Source of the DNA: Krasilnikovozyma curviuscula
Lineage: Eukaryota > Basidiomycota > Tremellomycetes > Cystofilobasidiales > Mrakiaceae
Length of the DNA: 64,000 bases
NCBI GenBank assembly: GCA_014825775.1
Contig: MVAQ01000026.1
Location: forward strand, 86,067-150,066
Direction: 5' to 3'
Of this stretch, positions 27,006 through 42,105 are shown one piece after another (positions within the stretch are counted from its first letter, which is position 1; each line of letters starts with the position of its first letter). The notes beneath the pieces were generated by a model. It searched no databases and was not told where the DNA came from. It saw only the letters and a list, made by a program, of their open reading frames with translations. A program made the position numbers and the translations under genes.

Positions 27006-28793
27006 ATGCCCTCTCTCCTTCAGCGGACGATCCTGGCAGAGCAAAAGATGCAGGCCATCGCAGCGTCCTTCGAAGCGGGCATCCAGATCAACGGGAAGTT
27101 CGTCGGCGTTGTCAAGGAGTTTAACCTCGTCACTGATTCGGAGGGGAGGCGGACGCTCGATACTTACGTCCGGGGCGAGTTTGGGAAGGTCAGACCCTTC
27201 TCTCATTTTCCTTCCAATTTCCCTCTGATGAAGAAAACTGATCGACTGTTGTGGAACAGGAGTACTCGATTCATACGAGGCAGATGTCTCAGATGCAGGA
27301 TACCTGTGAGAGCAACAAAATCTCCTTGTCCTACCCACTTGAATGCTCGAAGCTGACGACTTGTCGAGGTTGGGTCTGGTTTGTAGGCTGGAGGGTGTAC
27401 CTGGACGACGAGACTGACCAAGCTACGAATGGACTGATAATGCATCCTCAGTGTCTCGATGTGTTTGACGAGCCTATGGGGGGTCCGTTGATGTTCAGGA
27501 CTTCAGAGGCGAGTCTATTATCACAAAAAGAGTCCAGACAGATTATCCTTCTGTCATATTTGGAAAGAAGATACTGACCATCTTTAGTTGTTTCTCGGAT
27601 GTTATCACCAATAGGAACAAATGAAATTCCAAGACCTCCCCTCGCGATACCAGAAACTCTCAATCAAGATCTTCCGAGGGCAGCAGAAGACCGTTTTCAA
27701 CGAACTAGGGGAAGAATCAATCGACTTCGAGGTGGATCCCGCAGATGAAGACTTGAAGGCGTACATGACGTTCAATTACTTCTTTGTGCTCGGCGACTCG
27801 CGGGAGGAGGTCGAGCAGTTCTTGGAGGGCCACTTTGTACAGGAACTTGGACTCCGGTTGGGCGAGAGAAGTAAATCAAATGTTGCTGGGGAGTGGGAAG
27901 AGTTGATAGATTTCGAGGGGGTTGAGGATCTTGTTGACGCCGGTAAGCTCAGTCTCTCAGCTTTCCCTCTCGCATCCCTCGACCTGCGCGCAGGCTCTTT
28001 GGCCTTCGTTTCACTTAGTCTTACCAGAGCACTTCAAATCTATTCAGAAATGCGCCAGGATGATTCTGCTTCGGAGAACAGTGTTGTCTACAGGAACGGC
28101 AGCGCATCATCGATCCCCAAATCCACATCTCCTAACCAGCCGAAAGCATCTTCCTCAAGGACAACTGAAGAACCGCAAACCAATCCATCATCGTCACGGG
28201 TATCGCCACGGAAATCAAGTAAGTGTATCTCACTACCAGATCCTGATATTTTGTCATCTCTGAAGCATATGAGGTTGATCACACTTTTGTTGGTTGACCC
28301 AGAGGGAGTGAAGCATCCTCGTCTAGGCGAAGAAGAAGAATATCCAAGATATGCAAACACGGATTCTCTGGTACCTCCTAAGCAGAAGAAACGACGCACG
28401 AAGCCCGCTTCTGGCAAGGATGATGCCGCTATTGTAATTCAAGGGCTCTTGGTACGCAAGACTGCTTTCCAACCCCTGTTGCTCGCCCAATAAAAAAATG
28501 CTGACTTGAAAACCTGCACTTTATAGAACCGTATCAAATCAACAAAAAAAGCCGTTGAATCTCACGCCATGAAGCGAGCAGCGATAATACGGAAGCGTGA
28601 CGAGCAGATGCGACTGATTGAGCTCGAGCTCCGAGAGATCGACCTACTCAAACGTACGGAAGAACACGCCCTGACGGAGCTTAAGGAATATCTCGAGGGA
28701 GCGAAAGTACTGGAGAGGTTTGGGAAGGAGAAGAGTCGGAGCGAGATTGAGTACGAGGAGGAAGAGAGGAGCGGGGCTTCGGTTAGTCTGTAA
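27006..28793 (+). CDS. uncharacterised basidiomycete protein, DUF7918-like N-terminal domain, coiled-coil C-terminus
   Basis: Seven exons (27006-27188, 27260-27305, 27387-27508, 27615-27942, 27994-28218, 28303-28451, 28527-28793) give 439 residues. The first about 260 residues form a compact domain (GIQINGKFVGVVKEFNLVTD, then EFGKEYSIHTRQ, CWRVYLDDE, KLSIKIFRGQQK). Its pattern of a small-ligand-like EF/EY motif, Cys-Trp strand and 'DG' turns resembles the basidiomycete DUF7918 domain; that match is from memory of the pattern and is tentative. A Ser/Pro-rich linker with nuclear-localisation-like KQKKRRTK follows, then a charged helix of about 80 residues. Intron 3 (27509-27614) has a GC donor. 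The acceptor of intron 4 (51 nt, ending 27993) was chosen because it keeps the Ser-rich frame. An upstream ATG at 26946 is in another frame. Confidence 0.6.
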
Positions 28794-29186
28794 AAGCGCT
28801 CTTGTGGGAATATTAGTCATCTTGAAGTCATTATATAACGAAAAGTATGTATTGATATAAAACACTATTTGTAACTTAGTTCAGGCTTCTTAATGGCATG
28901 CGATCATGGTCATGACTTCCAAAGTTTAATTTTTCAGTGAACCAGGTACCGACTTCCTATCTTCTCCAATGTCTTCGCCTAATAGTCTTATCTGCGATGG
29001 AAGCCTCTGGAAGTCGCGTCCAATCTTTGGAATCAAAACAAACACGCCGTCGCCTTCTCGCCTCTTCGGGTTTTGGCGGCACTGTCGAAAACTGCAAGGG
29101 GTGTCCTGGAGACTTCACATTCAAAACTAGATCTTTCGCTCGACCCATCACCCCCTCATCATCGATTACCTCCTCAATTCAACAAA
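28794..29186. other. intergenic region
   Basis: A + strand open frame with ATG at 28998 (EASGSRVQSL...) overlaps the Kgd4 start in another frame; it has no visible domain and is treated as leader sequence. Confidence 0.4.
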
Positions 29187-30013
29187 ATGAGAGCTTCCCT
29201 GGTACGACTAGAGAAATGGCACAGAACACCAATGATCAAGTTTATTGGCAAGGATAGATGGTCGGGTCGTACGTCGAGCATTCCCTCCTTCGTGTTGGAA
29301 CCGGTTTTCATCTTCGATGTATCGCTAACCCCTTGCCTTTTTCCTCCTGCGTTGTCTCATTGGTTGCTCTGTGGTGAATATAGACTCATCCCAGCCTCAT
29401 CTTCATCCAGCAGCACCAAAGGAAGCCATCGAGTCCTCAAAATTCCTCAAGTCCCTCTCTGCCGCCCCGCCTCCCTCCCAGCCTAAGCCCACATCTTCTG
29501 CATCAGAAAAATCGTCTTCACCGAAATCAGAGGGGAATGTGACTTACATTGAGGATGAGTTTGCTTTGCCAAAGAGGTTCCAGAGGATACCGCCTACGGA
29601 GATTGAGTACGAGGCGGTCATGGTGAGTTCCTACTCTTTCAGGGCGGTTCATCATTTGAAATATTGAATGAAGGGAGTTTGGAGAAGATCTGCGTGTGCC
29701 GTTGGTGGTGGTGTGAGAGGTAGATCTGAAGAAAATGAGATTCTTTTGCTGTTAGCAGAGATATCCATTCTCTCACGACTTCTCCTTATAGATCTCGTGT
29801 GAAACCAGTTTTCGTTGCTGTTTTCTCTGTCGAAATGGACACGGACTTCTTCATTGGAAGTGTTGTGTTCCTTGTTCAGGCCATCAGACGGAGTTATCAG
29901 CGACCCCCATCCACAGCTCCTGGGCTGCTTTGCGTCACGCTCGCCATTCTTGCTTTTTGACGCTGATAGCCTCCCATTTTCTCGCACAGACTGGTGGTGC
30001 TTCTGTTCTCTAA
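29187..30013 (+). CDS. KGD4: 2-oxoglutarate dehydrogenase complex subunit Kgd4 (MRPS36/Ymr31-like)
   Basis: Exons 29187-29268, 29384-29622 and 29990-30013 give 114 residues. The N-terminus (MRASLVRLEKWHRTPMIKFI) is a typical mitochondrial presequence running into the conserved IKFIGK motif. An HxHPAAP-type segment, ALPKRF and the C-terminal IEYEAVMTGGAS close the protein, matching Ymr31/MRPS36/Kgd4. This small protein tethers E3 (dihydrolipoamide dehydrogenase) to the E1-E2 core of the oxoglutarate dehydrogenase complex in the mitochondrial matrix; it was earlier taken for a ribosomal protein. The middle is Ser/Pro-rich. The second intron is 367 nt, long for this genome, and the last exon encodes only eight codons including the stop. 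Confidence 0.82.
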
Positions 30014-30599
30014 TAAGCTTTCCTCAGCTTGAAGTGAGAAGTCTATAGAGCTAGAGAGTACGCACATAAACTGTTTGGTGGCCGACGTAGGGGCAGTAAA
30101 GTGTTGGTCTAGCGAAGATACCGATTCAAATAACTACTACCTTTAACCTGGAGATACTGCCATACTGTTTTCATGCTCTATTGTCTTATACTGTACAGAA
30201 AGGAGCAACTGCAAATACAGCCGCCACGCCTTGCGCTCATGCGAGTTCCGAAAGGACGGAGCTGCTCCTGACCAGATCCTCGGCTTTCCTTACTCCGCTA
30301 GCTATGGTAGAAGCCTTCAGCTAAAGTCTAGAGTCAGCGTCTCTTATATCCATTAGCACTAGAGTTCGCTCTTGGGATCTTCAGGCAGGCATTTGAAAGG
30401 GTATGTTTCGTTTACTGTACATCAAAACATAAACCAAGCAGGATGGCTAATGCCTTACTCACCTGATCCGACTTCGTAGATCAGCCCTACCCTGTCTTGA
30501 ACTGGTACCTGTCGAGCAGACTGTCAACGTTAAGGCAATATCTGTTACCAGAGCTAGCCTGTGGAGCACACACCCGCTTGACCACCGTGCCCAGGAAGG
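30014..30599. other. intergenic region
   Basis: 586 nt; no gene recognised. Contains the promoter of the hydrolase gene. Confidence 0.5.
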
Positions 30600-32494
30600 A
30601 TGTTGCCTCTAGGACTACTTCAACCACCTTTCTTAGGCTCTTCAAAACATGTTCGAATTCCCGAATCAGGACCTTTTGCCAACATCCTTCGATTTACCCG
30701 CCTAGCATACCACCTCACGATCGCGACGCCTATCATCCTCCTCTCTTCCCTCTACACCGTCGCAGTCCACCCTTTCTTCCCCTACTTTCCGTTCCTGACG
30801 CTCGCGAAGGACAAAGCTTGGAAAGCGCCTTGGCTGGAAGTCGTCGGCGTGCCCTGGAGCGCAGGTTTCATCTGGGCTGCCTCCTTCGGTAGTTTCGAGA
30901 GCGACAGGCTGGAACTTGCGGCCCGCTCATTCATTCCTTCTCTCGGAGGCACATCTATGCCGACCGTCCAGGATGAACGAGGACCACTGGTCCCGACGAC
31001 ACCTGTCCTTGCTGCATCATCGCCCATCCCACCCCTCGTGAAAGTACCCCTTATGGGCCTTTCTAAATGGCTCCTCTCGCCAGCTCATTTCCAGGTGCAG
31101 TCTCTCCTTATCCCGCCTTCATTCAAAGATGCAACACGCTTCCCGCCGAGCTCGATCTTCGAGGCGTCGAGCAACACGTTCCCACCTCGGTCGGTGCCGG
31201 CGTTCTGGGTGTGGGATCAGAATCATGTTGATTATTCTCCTACTCAAGATGGATTGAGTACGAAACCGAGCGAGTTTCCGAAAGCAAAACCTGGAGAGAA
31301 GGTTTTAATATACTTCTTCGGAGGTAAGTAGATACTTTCAAATTGAATTGTTGAAAAAACCGTATTTAGTTCAGTTACACTTCTTTTTTATTCTCTCTGA
31401 AGGTGGTTATGTCGCAGTAAGTCTTTCTGTTACTGCCGACTAGAGATGGCCACTGATTTTGATTTTATTTTGTTTTGTCTCCTTCCCCAGGGCCATCCCC
31501 TACTTCCAGCGTTCCCATACAGCGTCCTCCGATACCTCACAGCCCAACCATCCTCCCCAGGCTCTCTTGAGTCTCAACCTCTCTCCTCATCTCTCGCTGA
31601 TCATCCCACGCGCCTTCTCGCCCCATTATACCGACTAGCTCAGCCTTCAGATCCAATCACCGCTTTCCCAGGATGTATCATCGACGCTCTTGCAGCGTAC
31701 TTATACCTCGTCGATGAGATGGGATTTGAAGAGGAGAATGTCTGCCTGTTTGGTGATAGCGCTGGAGCTGGTTTGAGTTGGAGCTTGGTTGCTGTTCTCG
31801 GGCTCATTGGTAGACGAGGACCTGGGAAGGTCGCGATGTTTTCAGTGAGTTTGTCTCAGGTCCTTTTCCATACCATCAATCCAGTCTTTAACTCTGTTTC
31901 CGTTTCTCACGTCAGCCTTGGATTGATCTGAGCATGTCTCACTCCTCAATACACGGAAATGAACGTACCGACTTCATCAACGCCAGCCAAGTCGCTCGTG
32001 CTTCTGGTGTCTACCTCCAAAACGTCCTCAACGACCACCTTGGCGGGTCCACTGTGGCTGGCACACTTCCAGATCATTCTTCACCCGAGTACCTTCTCTC
32101 CCCGCTTTCATTCCACGAGCTAGGTGTCCGACACCCTCTGTTTTCCCCGGCGTCGCTTTGGAACTCAGACGACGCGCTCAGCTTACTGACGCGCCAGATC
32201 ATCGCCTCCAATACGCGTTTCTTCGTCCATAGTGGTGATGCAGAGCTTTTTGCGGGGGAGGATCAGTACTTTGTGAAGCGACTGCGTGCGATGGGCGTGT
32301 TGGTCGAGGAAATCAACGAGCCTGGTGGGTATCATGTGTGCGGAAGTATCTTTACCCCGGCGGTGAAGTGGATCAGTAGGAGAGAGAGACGGGCTTTGAA
32401 CGCACTGAGGAGCTGGTACTTCGGTGGTGGGTCTATCGAGGGTGGGGGCGATGGGTTTCATTTTGATGAGCAATCACTGCCGGAGGATAAATAG
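30600..32494 (+). CDS. alpha/beta hydrolase (HSL-like, GDSAG family), membrane-linked
   Basis: Exons 30600-31323, 31403-31416, 31491-31844 and 31916-32494 give 556 residues. A hydrophobic segment near residues 35-60 (HLTIATPIILLSSLYTVAVH) probably anchors it to a membrane. The C-terminal half is an alpha/beta-hydrolase-3 domain: nucleophile Ser336 in LFGDSAGAGLSW, acid in HSGDAELF and His in GGYHVCGS. The oxyanion motif that is normally HGGG reads YFFGGGYVAGHP, so the histidine is replaced by Phe while the glycines remain. The second exon is only 14 nt; joining it restores the GGGYVA stretch exactly. Likely an ester or lipid hydrolase (sterol-ester deacetylase-like members exist), substrate unknown. 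Confidence 0.78.
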
Positions 32495-33387
32495 CGTCAC
32501 AGGGTTTCGAAGGCTTAGATAACCTTTGCCGTATTTTGTTATTCCTAGAAGTTCTGGTCTACAAGATGTTCTCTGACCTGAAAGTTCCATCGATTCAGCA
32601 GCTCAAGTTGCGTAACTCAACTTTCAAGGTTAATGACAGGTTCAGCAAACTCATAGCTTAGATTGCAACTCAGCTGAAATGTCTTTGCTCTCCGCTCATG
32701 TTCCTACTGCAGAGTTCGATAGGTACGGGTCGGGAGCTTTCAACGCCTTCGTAATTATCTTATTATTTTGATCGGGTAATGTCTTTGGAATAGCACATGC
32801 CGCCTGCCAGAAATAACAACCTTCTCCCAATGTACAACCTAAAGGCTTCCCGAATGACAGTGAGAAGGCGGCTTGTGCATACATTTACCCGGTATAAGAA
32901 CATAATATCAGCAGGTGGATGTTGGCGATAGACCACAAGAAAACGAACTCAATTCGCGGGAAGGTTAGCACCTTCCAATGACTTTTGGCGTAGTAATTGC
33001 ACTTGGGCACGATTCCTGCCGGTGCGCAAATGTGAAGCAAGACTGTTCTGTTTTTGCATTGACAGTTTATAATGCAAGCACATTTTGCTTCTAACTACAA
33101 TATTTAAGTCTCCTCATAGCTAATTTGTTTTCAGTTCTACCTCTGGGTTAGAATTGACGAAGGATTTAAGACCTTCAGGTTTCGAACACTCCCTATTCTT
33201 GATTCGGTTGGGATCGAAAGGCTGCAGCATTCAGAGTAGGGAGCAGGAGTGCTGTAACAGCATCAGGGAACCAGAAGAGCATTGATAGCTATTAAAGTGA
33301 TGCTAAGCGAACAACCTTGTAGCGTAGTTGAAACAATGTGTAGACTTACCGTTGTGTCCGGTGATTCAGAGGACTCCATGGAAGTTC
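32495..33387. other. convergent intergenic region
   Basis: 893 nt between the stops of the hydrolase (+) and Med17 (-). A 62-codon frame on the minus strand (32884-32696) lacks support. Nothing else seen. Confidence 0.5.
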
Positions 33388-35871
33388 TCAAAGAAAATCG
33401 ACAATGACTTTTCTTATACATTCCAGAGACTTCATCGTTGCTGTATCTCCGTCAGGCCTGCTAAATTCCAAAGAGAACTCTTTGACTCCGTCTCCTCCAG
33501 TTTCATGACCAAACGACTTTGACGTGGGAGAGGAGTGAGGAATTAAAAGACCTTCAATACGGAGTGTTTGAGATTCGTGTGAGAGATGGACGTTGGGTTT
33601 GAAGCGACTTTGAGCATTGCCAGAACCACGAAAGTATCAGTCAGAACAAAAGAAGAGAAAAATCAGAAAAAACTAACTCACATAATTCCTTGACGAGTCT
33701 TCACCGTCGCAACACCACACAACAACCCACTCCCATCATCGTCCAACGGCGCGCCTTCAGCCAAGAGGTCATTTTCAACAGACCTTTGCTTTACTGCACT
33801 TCTTCCCAACTGAATGATCTTCTTCAATAGCACCGTCTTGATTTCAGTCTCCAAGAATGCGTACAGTCTCGTCACGTCCGGTAGTTGGAGAGCTGTTCCA
33901 GACCCAGAGGAGGTGTCTGAGAGTACAAGATGGAGACGCGTCGGGGGTGAGAGATTGAGTAGAATCGGTTTTCTAGTCAATGGCCGAGATTCCATCATCA
34001 GTTAGCAGCTACAAACAAAGCAACGGTCGAGTGACTCACGATTGCTCAATGGAAATTATTCCAAGGGCACCTAGCTTATCTACTGGAGGTACGCCAGCAA
34101 CCTTTAGCCCCATTATCTCCTCAATTCCCCCACCCACACCCTCAAACGCCTCCTCCCATTTCAACTCGACACTGACACCGCACACTCCCATTCCTGTCAC
34201 GACACTTTGTACCAAGCGATCCACAGAATTTCTGAATGCCGTCCACTGAAGTGTTTCAATAAGCGGAGCGAGGATCTTTGGTCGTGGAGCTGGGTTGGTA
34301 GATGACGCAATGGGATGGAGTGAGAAATGTGTCAAACGTCGCTTGAAGGTGTGTAGGTTGAGGATGGAGAGGATTAATTGGGAAAGCGCGAGGGTAGCTT
34401 GAGGGGATGTTGTAATCGAGGCCGATGATAGAAGGGATGATGATTCTGAAGATGAAGTTGAAATCGGGACGGTGCTGGCCTGCGTTAACGCAAGATAGGT
34501 GGAGTAAATCAGTATACTACCCAAGCTGACAGGCAAGATGAGAAAAGATGCTGGACTTGCCATCGTGATATTCATTCTCAGTCCCGGAAAAACAAACACA
34601 TCGATGTTCTTATCAGCCAGAACAGCGTTGAGTTGGGGTGTACTCCTCGCCTCCATAGCAATTTCATTGAAGATGTCTTCTGATATCGTTTCCCACTGAG
34701 CACCAATTAGTTCACTAATAATTCCTTGGGCTGTATTTCCTGATTCAGGTGCTGATGATATTGGACAGAGAGGTGTTGATCTTGTAGAGGTGGTGACTCC
34801 ATCGATAGTTTCGTGGAGAGTAACTTGAAGGGTATGAGCCTTAAGTGCAGGAAAGAGGAGCTTGGGTGTTGAGGTTGATAGTGTTGAAGGTACAGGTGTT
34901 GTGTTTGGTGGTGGTAAGAAAGCGACGGACCTAGCTCTCAGCAGCGACGGTGCGTCGTCCAGAGCATAACAAACACTCCACTCCATCGCTTCTTTCCTCT
35001 TGTTTCCAACACCCGGCACGTTCTGTACAGCTCTGTTGTCCTTCGAGCTCGCTAGACTTACCGCCCAGCCAGCTTTTTTAATATTCCTCGCCGTCTGCCA
35101 CTCGTCCTTCCAGCTCTCGACACCTTGCCTTAACTGGTCAGACGCGGCAGCTAGTGACGCTGAGCACGACCGCAAGGATGCTTGTTTAGTGCCAAGAAGA
35201 TTCGTCGGAATAAGCACTGGTTGTTCTGGAGGTGGTAGATTTGGCAGCGGTTGAGCGAGAGTGGTGGAGAAGAGGGATGGAGGTAAGGTGATATGAGGCG
35301 GGAGAGGGTTCTGGGTCGATGGCGGTAAGAGAAGGGTCATCAGGTGGTGCGAGAGGGATAACGACTGATGTGCTTGACTAAAATGAATCGTTTTCAGTAG
35401 TGTTTTCGCTATGCATGTTACCAGAGTGGACCCACAATAATCGTCCCAAAACCTCCTCTTTCAAAGCATGCATCTCTTCAGGGCTAACTTCCTTCCCTTT
35501 ACCTTTCAATTCCGTTGGAATTCTTGCTTCTGTATTCATGGTGTCGTCATCATCTTCTTCTTGGCCAATCATCTTGGGATCAGCGAGCCCCTTCTCGATA
35601 GCAGTTTTGAGAATCTCTTCTCGAACCTCAGGAGCTGAGAGACCGCCAAGCTCTTCCCAGATCCTCTGGATATTCCTCGTAACATCAGAGCCAGATGCTA
35701 CAGGTCTTGAGGAGTAGGTAAAGTCAGTAGAGAGATCATCAGCAACAACGAGAAATGCGAGAATTCTAACTCAGTAAAGATTGGCTCGTTCGTTACAGGA
35801 TCAAAGTCGTACACCTGCCCACGATGTTGAGGCTGAGGTTCAAAGAACAGTAGACCATCGTTGACAGTCAT
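33388..35871 (-). CDS. MED17: Mediator complex subunit 17 (Srb4)
   Basis: Five exons (35871-35771, 35705-35422, 35372-34040, 33972-33682, 33607-33388) give 742 residues. Family features: an N-terminal RNIQRIWEELGGLSAPEV segment, an acidic patch, the helix LLWVHSAHQSLSLSHHLMTL that corresponds to the conserved 'ALDFVSLLLS' region, and WQTARNIKKAGWAVSL matching the 'IR..NW.L' motif. Med17 is an essential head-module scaffold linking Mediator to RNA polymerase II. The intron between exons 2 and 3 (49 nt) needs the second of two nearby AGs to keep frame. The 5' end lies 591 nt from the divergent acidic-protein gene. Sequence conservation of Med17 is low, so the call rests on motif order and length. 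Confidence 0.7.
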
Positions 35872-36462
35872 GTTCTACTTAGATATTTCACAGTGTTTGT
35901 CAAGTTCAGTGAGAGTCTTCGATGGAAAGAAGAATACATGCTGTCAGCAATAGTCGAAAAGCAACCTGAGTTTTGACAAAATAGATGAACAGACCAGGCT
36001 GTTAGAAAGATAGTAAAGAAAATTCCTAGAGCAGATCAGAGGCTGAATCTCGAAGAAACTAGTGATAATCAACTAGTTGGGCAGATCGCTGTTTAGAGGA
36101 GCTCTGATGCTTATGTCGAAGCCTCCTCGACACCCACACTGAAAATTCAAGCGTACCCTATTCAGGTTTTATCTTGTACAGGACAACCAAGAACGGCTCA
36201 CATCGAAGGAAGGTAAGGAGAAACGTGTGGAACCCGTACTGGGACGAAGTGAGCTTTTTTATTTCTTCCTTTGATATGCTGCACTCTCGCTGACGATAGC
36301 TCCCTATGTGCCTACTCTTCGTATCAGAATTCAACTTCTCTTGTCTAATAATAAGCTCTGCAATTTTGTACGCAAGTGCCGACCACTTCGCTATTCTGAT
36401 CGTCTCATTGCTGACTGGCCGGTTTCCTCCCTCAACGCGTCGACAGGTGGTGGGTTTACAAG
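35872..36462. other. divergent promoter between MED17 and the acidic-protein gene
   Basis: 591 nt without a supported gene or recognised site. Confidence 0.5.
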
Positions 36463-37262
36463 ATGGAGGGTTCACTACAGTCATTCGAGGACTCAATCTT
36501 GTCAGCAAATTCAGCAACATCGCATAGAGAGGGAGACGGAAACAGCGACGTAGTTGTGCCGGACTCTCAGGAGGGCTCTGACTTAGACATCCTCCTCGAC
36601 ATGAACCACTCAGATGGCAACGAGAATGATGGTGGTGGAGATGTTGACGAGGATGATGAATTAATGGAAGAGTCTAGCTCACCTGAGCCGTCTGAAGAGG
36701 ATGATGATGACGACGACGACGACGAAGATCAGTCGGATGAGGAGGATGAGGAGCCTTTCAACCACGAAACTGCCGAACTCTCCTCTGTTGCATCAAGTAA
36801 CGATGACTTGGATGATGGCGATTTTACGGACAAGATTGATAACGAAATCTTGAAGCTGAACGAGATCACTGAGTGGGAGGCGGCTAGGACCAAAGATATT
36901 CTCATCAAGAGAGACTCTGTCGTAGAAGGATCTGCAGAGGAACAGCGTAAGTGTGAACTCAAATTCTTTTTGATTCTCAAGTTTCTAATTTCACTGTTTG
37001 TGGTTAACACTTCGGTTGGAACTTAGAACTACACCGAAATGCAGTCCAGTTCCTCAACCACACCCTTCGCTCGATGGCAGCCGACAACTGGCTGTATGAA
37101 GCTTCAGAGGCAGTACTTCTAGGTCCCAGAACGGCAGATTCACCATCTACGCTTCAACCAGCTCTACCATCGTTTATACCGAAGTTCAGAGATACCAACT
37201 CGAGAGGTACTCGGCCGGTGAATTTGGAGTTCCCACAGCTGAGGATGGAGATCGATGATTGA
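36463..37262 (+). CDS. uncharacterised highly acidic protein
   Basis: Exons 36463-36946 and 37027-37262 give 239 residues. Residues about 35-115 are extremely rich in Asp and Glu, including a run of eight aspartates, as in histone chaperones and nucleolar proteins. After residue 120 comes a more ordered part (DNEILKLNEITEWEAARTKD, then QLHRNAVQFLNHTLRSMAAD) ending in a short Pro-rich tail (LEFPQLRMEIDD). I do not recognise the family. The acidic tract suggests interaction with basic partners such as histones or ribosomal proteins, likely in the nucleus (inference). The intron joins within a Gln codon; both borders match the local consensus. Confidence 0.6.
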
Positions 37263-37603
37263 ATGAGCGATTGTGTATTAGAGGGAGAAGATGGCTATGG
37301 TTGGAGGAGATATGGTAAGAGCCTATAAAATCTGGTTCGACCAAGGCTGCTCATATTCTTATGCTGCCTTTCTTGCCTCAACAGCGGGCCTATCACATTC
37401 AATAACGCTTGCTTTGGAGTGAGCTAGCGATCGTCTTCTTCGATTTGCTTCTTGACTGAAGCGCGAACTGCGCGACACGCTCGAAAACAATCGTCTGCAA
37501 CAGGCGACGCGCTTACCTCAGCGTCTTGGCCACTAAATGAACCAACTAAAAATTCCACCTCCTTTCCCATTCTTACCATCACCATCCGGTCAATATTTTC
37601 AAA
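37263..37603. other. intergenic region
   Basis: 341 nt between two + genes; nothing recognised besides expected UTR and promoter sequence. Confidence 0.5.
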
Positions 37604-38921
37604 ATGGCTTCTCCCGTAACAAAGCAACTTCTCGTCGTAATTGGAGCTACAGGTAAGTTATTCCAGTTCTTTGAAGTAAGGTGGGTGTTTCTGTTCCTTA
37701 CTTTCGTCCACTCCCTCAGGTGCCCAAGGTGGATCGGTAATCACTTCTATTCTCTCAGACCCAAGAACTGCCTCGATGTACAATATCAGAGCGATCACTC
37801 GAGATGTGACAAAACCCAATTCCAGAGCTTTAGTGGCGAGAGGGTGTGAGGTCGTCTCCGTGAGGCTTTTACACTCTGTTCTGATCAAATTGGTTCTTGA
37901 ATACCATTGACTGTTTTCTTTTTGTAGGCTGATCTCATGGATAAACCGTCACTCGTCAGGGCTTTCAAAGGAGCCGATTCGGTTTTTGCTGTGACGGATT
38001 ATTGGCAGCTGAAACCTCACGAGTTTGAAGCTGGCATGAATATCGTCGAAGCAGCTGAGGTGAGCACTCCATTTAAGCTTTGACGTATAAAATCTAATAC
38101 TTGTGCTTTCTTCTATCGTTGCTGGATTAGGATACGAAAATCAAACATCTCGTTTGGAGCACCCTGATCAATGTCACCAAAGGTTTGCTCAGTTTTATTA
38201 TTCAATTTTGTTCTGTCCTTCAATCTGATTACTTTCTTATCTCCTGTACTAGTCTCCAATGGTGTTCTCACCAAAGTCAACCACTTCGACACGAAAGCCA
38301 AAATCGAAGAACACATTCGAACGAAAACGTCCATCCCAGCTTCATTCTTTTTACCAGGGTACTACATCACCAACCTCTCACTCCGACCATCTTCTCTGAA
38401 CAACAATAACTTCGTTTTGTCATTGCCCATGCCAGCAAACGCTCCCATTCCTCTCTTAGCGACCGCCAACGACACCGGAAAGTTCGTCAAGGCCATCTTG
38501 CTTAACAAGTCCAAGACGCTCGGCAAACACGTTTTGGGAGCGACAGACTACTACACTCCACAGCGTCTGGTTGAAGAATTTGAGAAGGTCAAGCCAATTT
38601 GTGGGGAAGGTATCAAATTCGTGCAGCAAAGCGGGCATGAGTTCAAGGACTTGTTAATGAACGCAGGTGGAAGAAGCGAAGAGGTAGCGGAGGAGCTATT
38701 GCAGAACATGAGGCTGATCCCTGAATTTGGGTACTACGGAGGCGAAAGTCTAGACTGGAGTCACTCGGTGAGTGCTCACTTACTTTTTAGTTGCAGTGAG
38801 CACATTATGAACCTGCGATGCTGACTGCTCGTTTCTATGTCATTGACAGCTTCTGGAAGAGCCTCTTACAACCTGGGAAGAACATCTTCGCACTTCTCCT
38901 CCATACAATAACTTGGAATAA
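37604..38921 (+). CDS. NmrA-like NAD(P)-binding protein
   Basis: Six exons (37604-37652, 37720-37859, 37928-38059, 38131-38182, 38253-38767, 38850-38921) give 319 residues, the usual size. It is an atypical short-chain-dehydrogenase fold: the Rossmann glycine motif VVIGATGAQGGSV starts at residue 12, followed by IRAITRDVTKPN, the ADLMDKPSLVRAFKGAD segment and KHLVWSTLINV. The catalytic Tyr-x3-Lys of true reductases is replaced as in NmrA/HSCARG proteins. Those act as NADP-sensing regulators (nitrogen metabolite control via GATA factors in NmrA) or as isoflavone-reductase-like enzymes. A regulatory versus enzymatic role cannot be told apart here. No targeting signal. Confidence 0.8.
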
Positions 38922-39118
38922 ATAACTAGAGTCGAGCCCAAAGAGATGAATTTGTATCTACATTCTGATGGGAGTTCCGCTGAGTGAAAGCGATTCTGTC
39001 TTGCGGAATCCAAAGAATTGGCGAAGAGAACTCAATCGGATCGGATCGTAATGATGGAAAAGATGGATCATGACGATTTCACGAGGTTACATGTACAATG
39101 AGAGTGCAGGCTCACTCC

Positions 39119-42105
<2,987 letters not shown>

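Noticed and set aside
27943..28029. Alternative acceptors at 28018 or 28029 for intron 4 of the DUF7918-like gene
   Set aside because: 28018 leads into a His/Arg-rich frame that looks like a shadow; 28029 keeps frame but is not needed, since the 51-nt intron ending at 27993 fits better.
28998..29257. Plus-strand open frame starting MEASGSRVQ upstream of and overlapping the KGD4 start
   Set aside because: No domain; the overlapping frame gives a full Kgd4 with presequence, so this is taken as leader sequence.
32696..32884. 62-codon frame on the minus strand with three cysteines
   Set aside because: No signal peptide, no family resemblance, no promoter motif, and it lies in a convergent 3' region.
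37325..37345. GGTTCGACC-like tRNA B-box
   Set aside because: No acceptor stem or A-box at the right distance.
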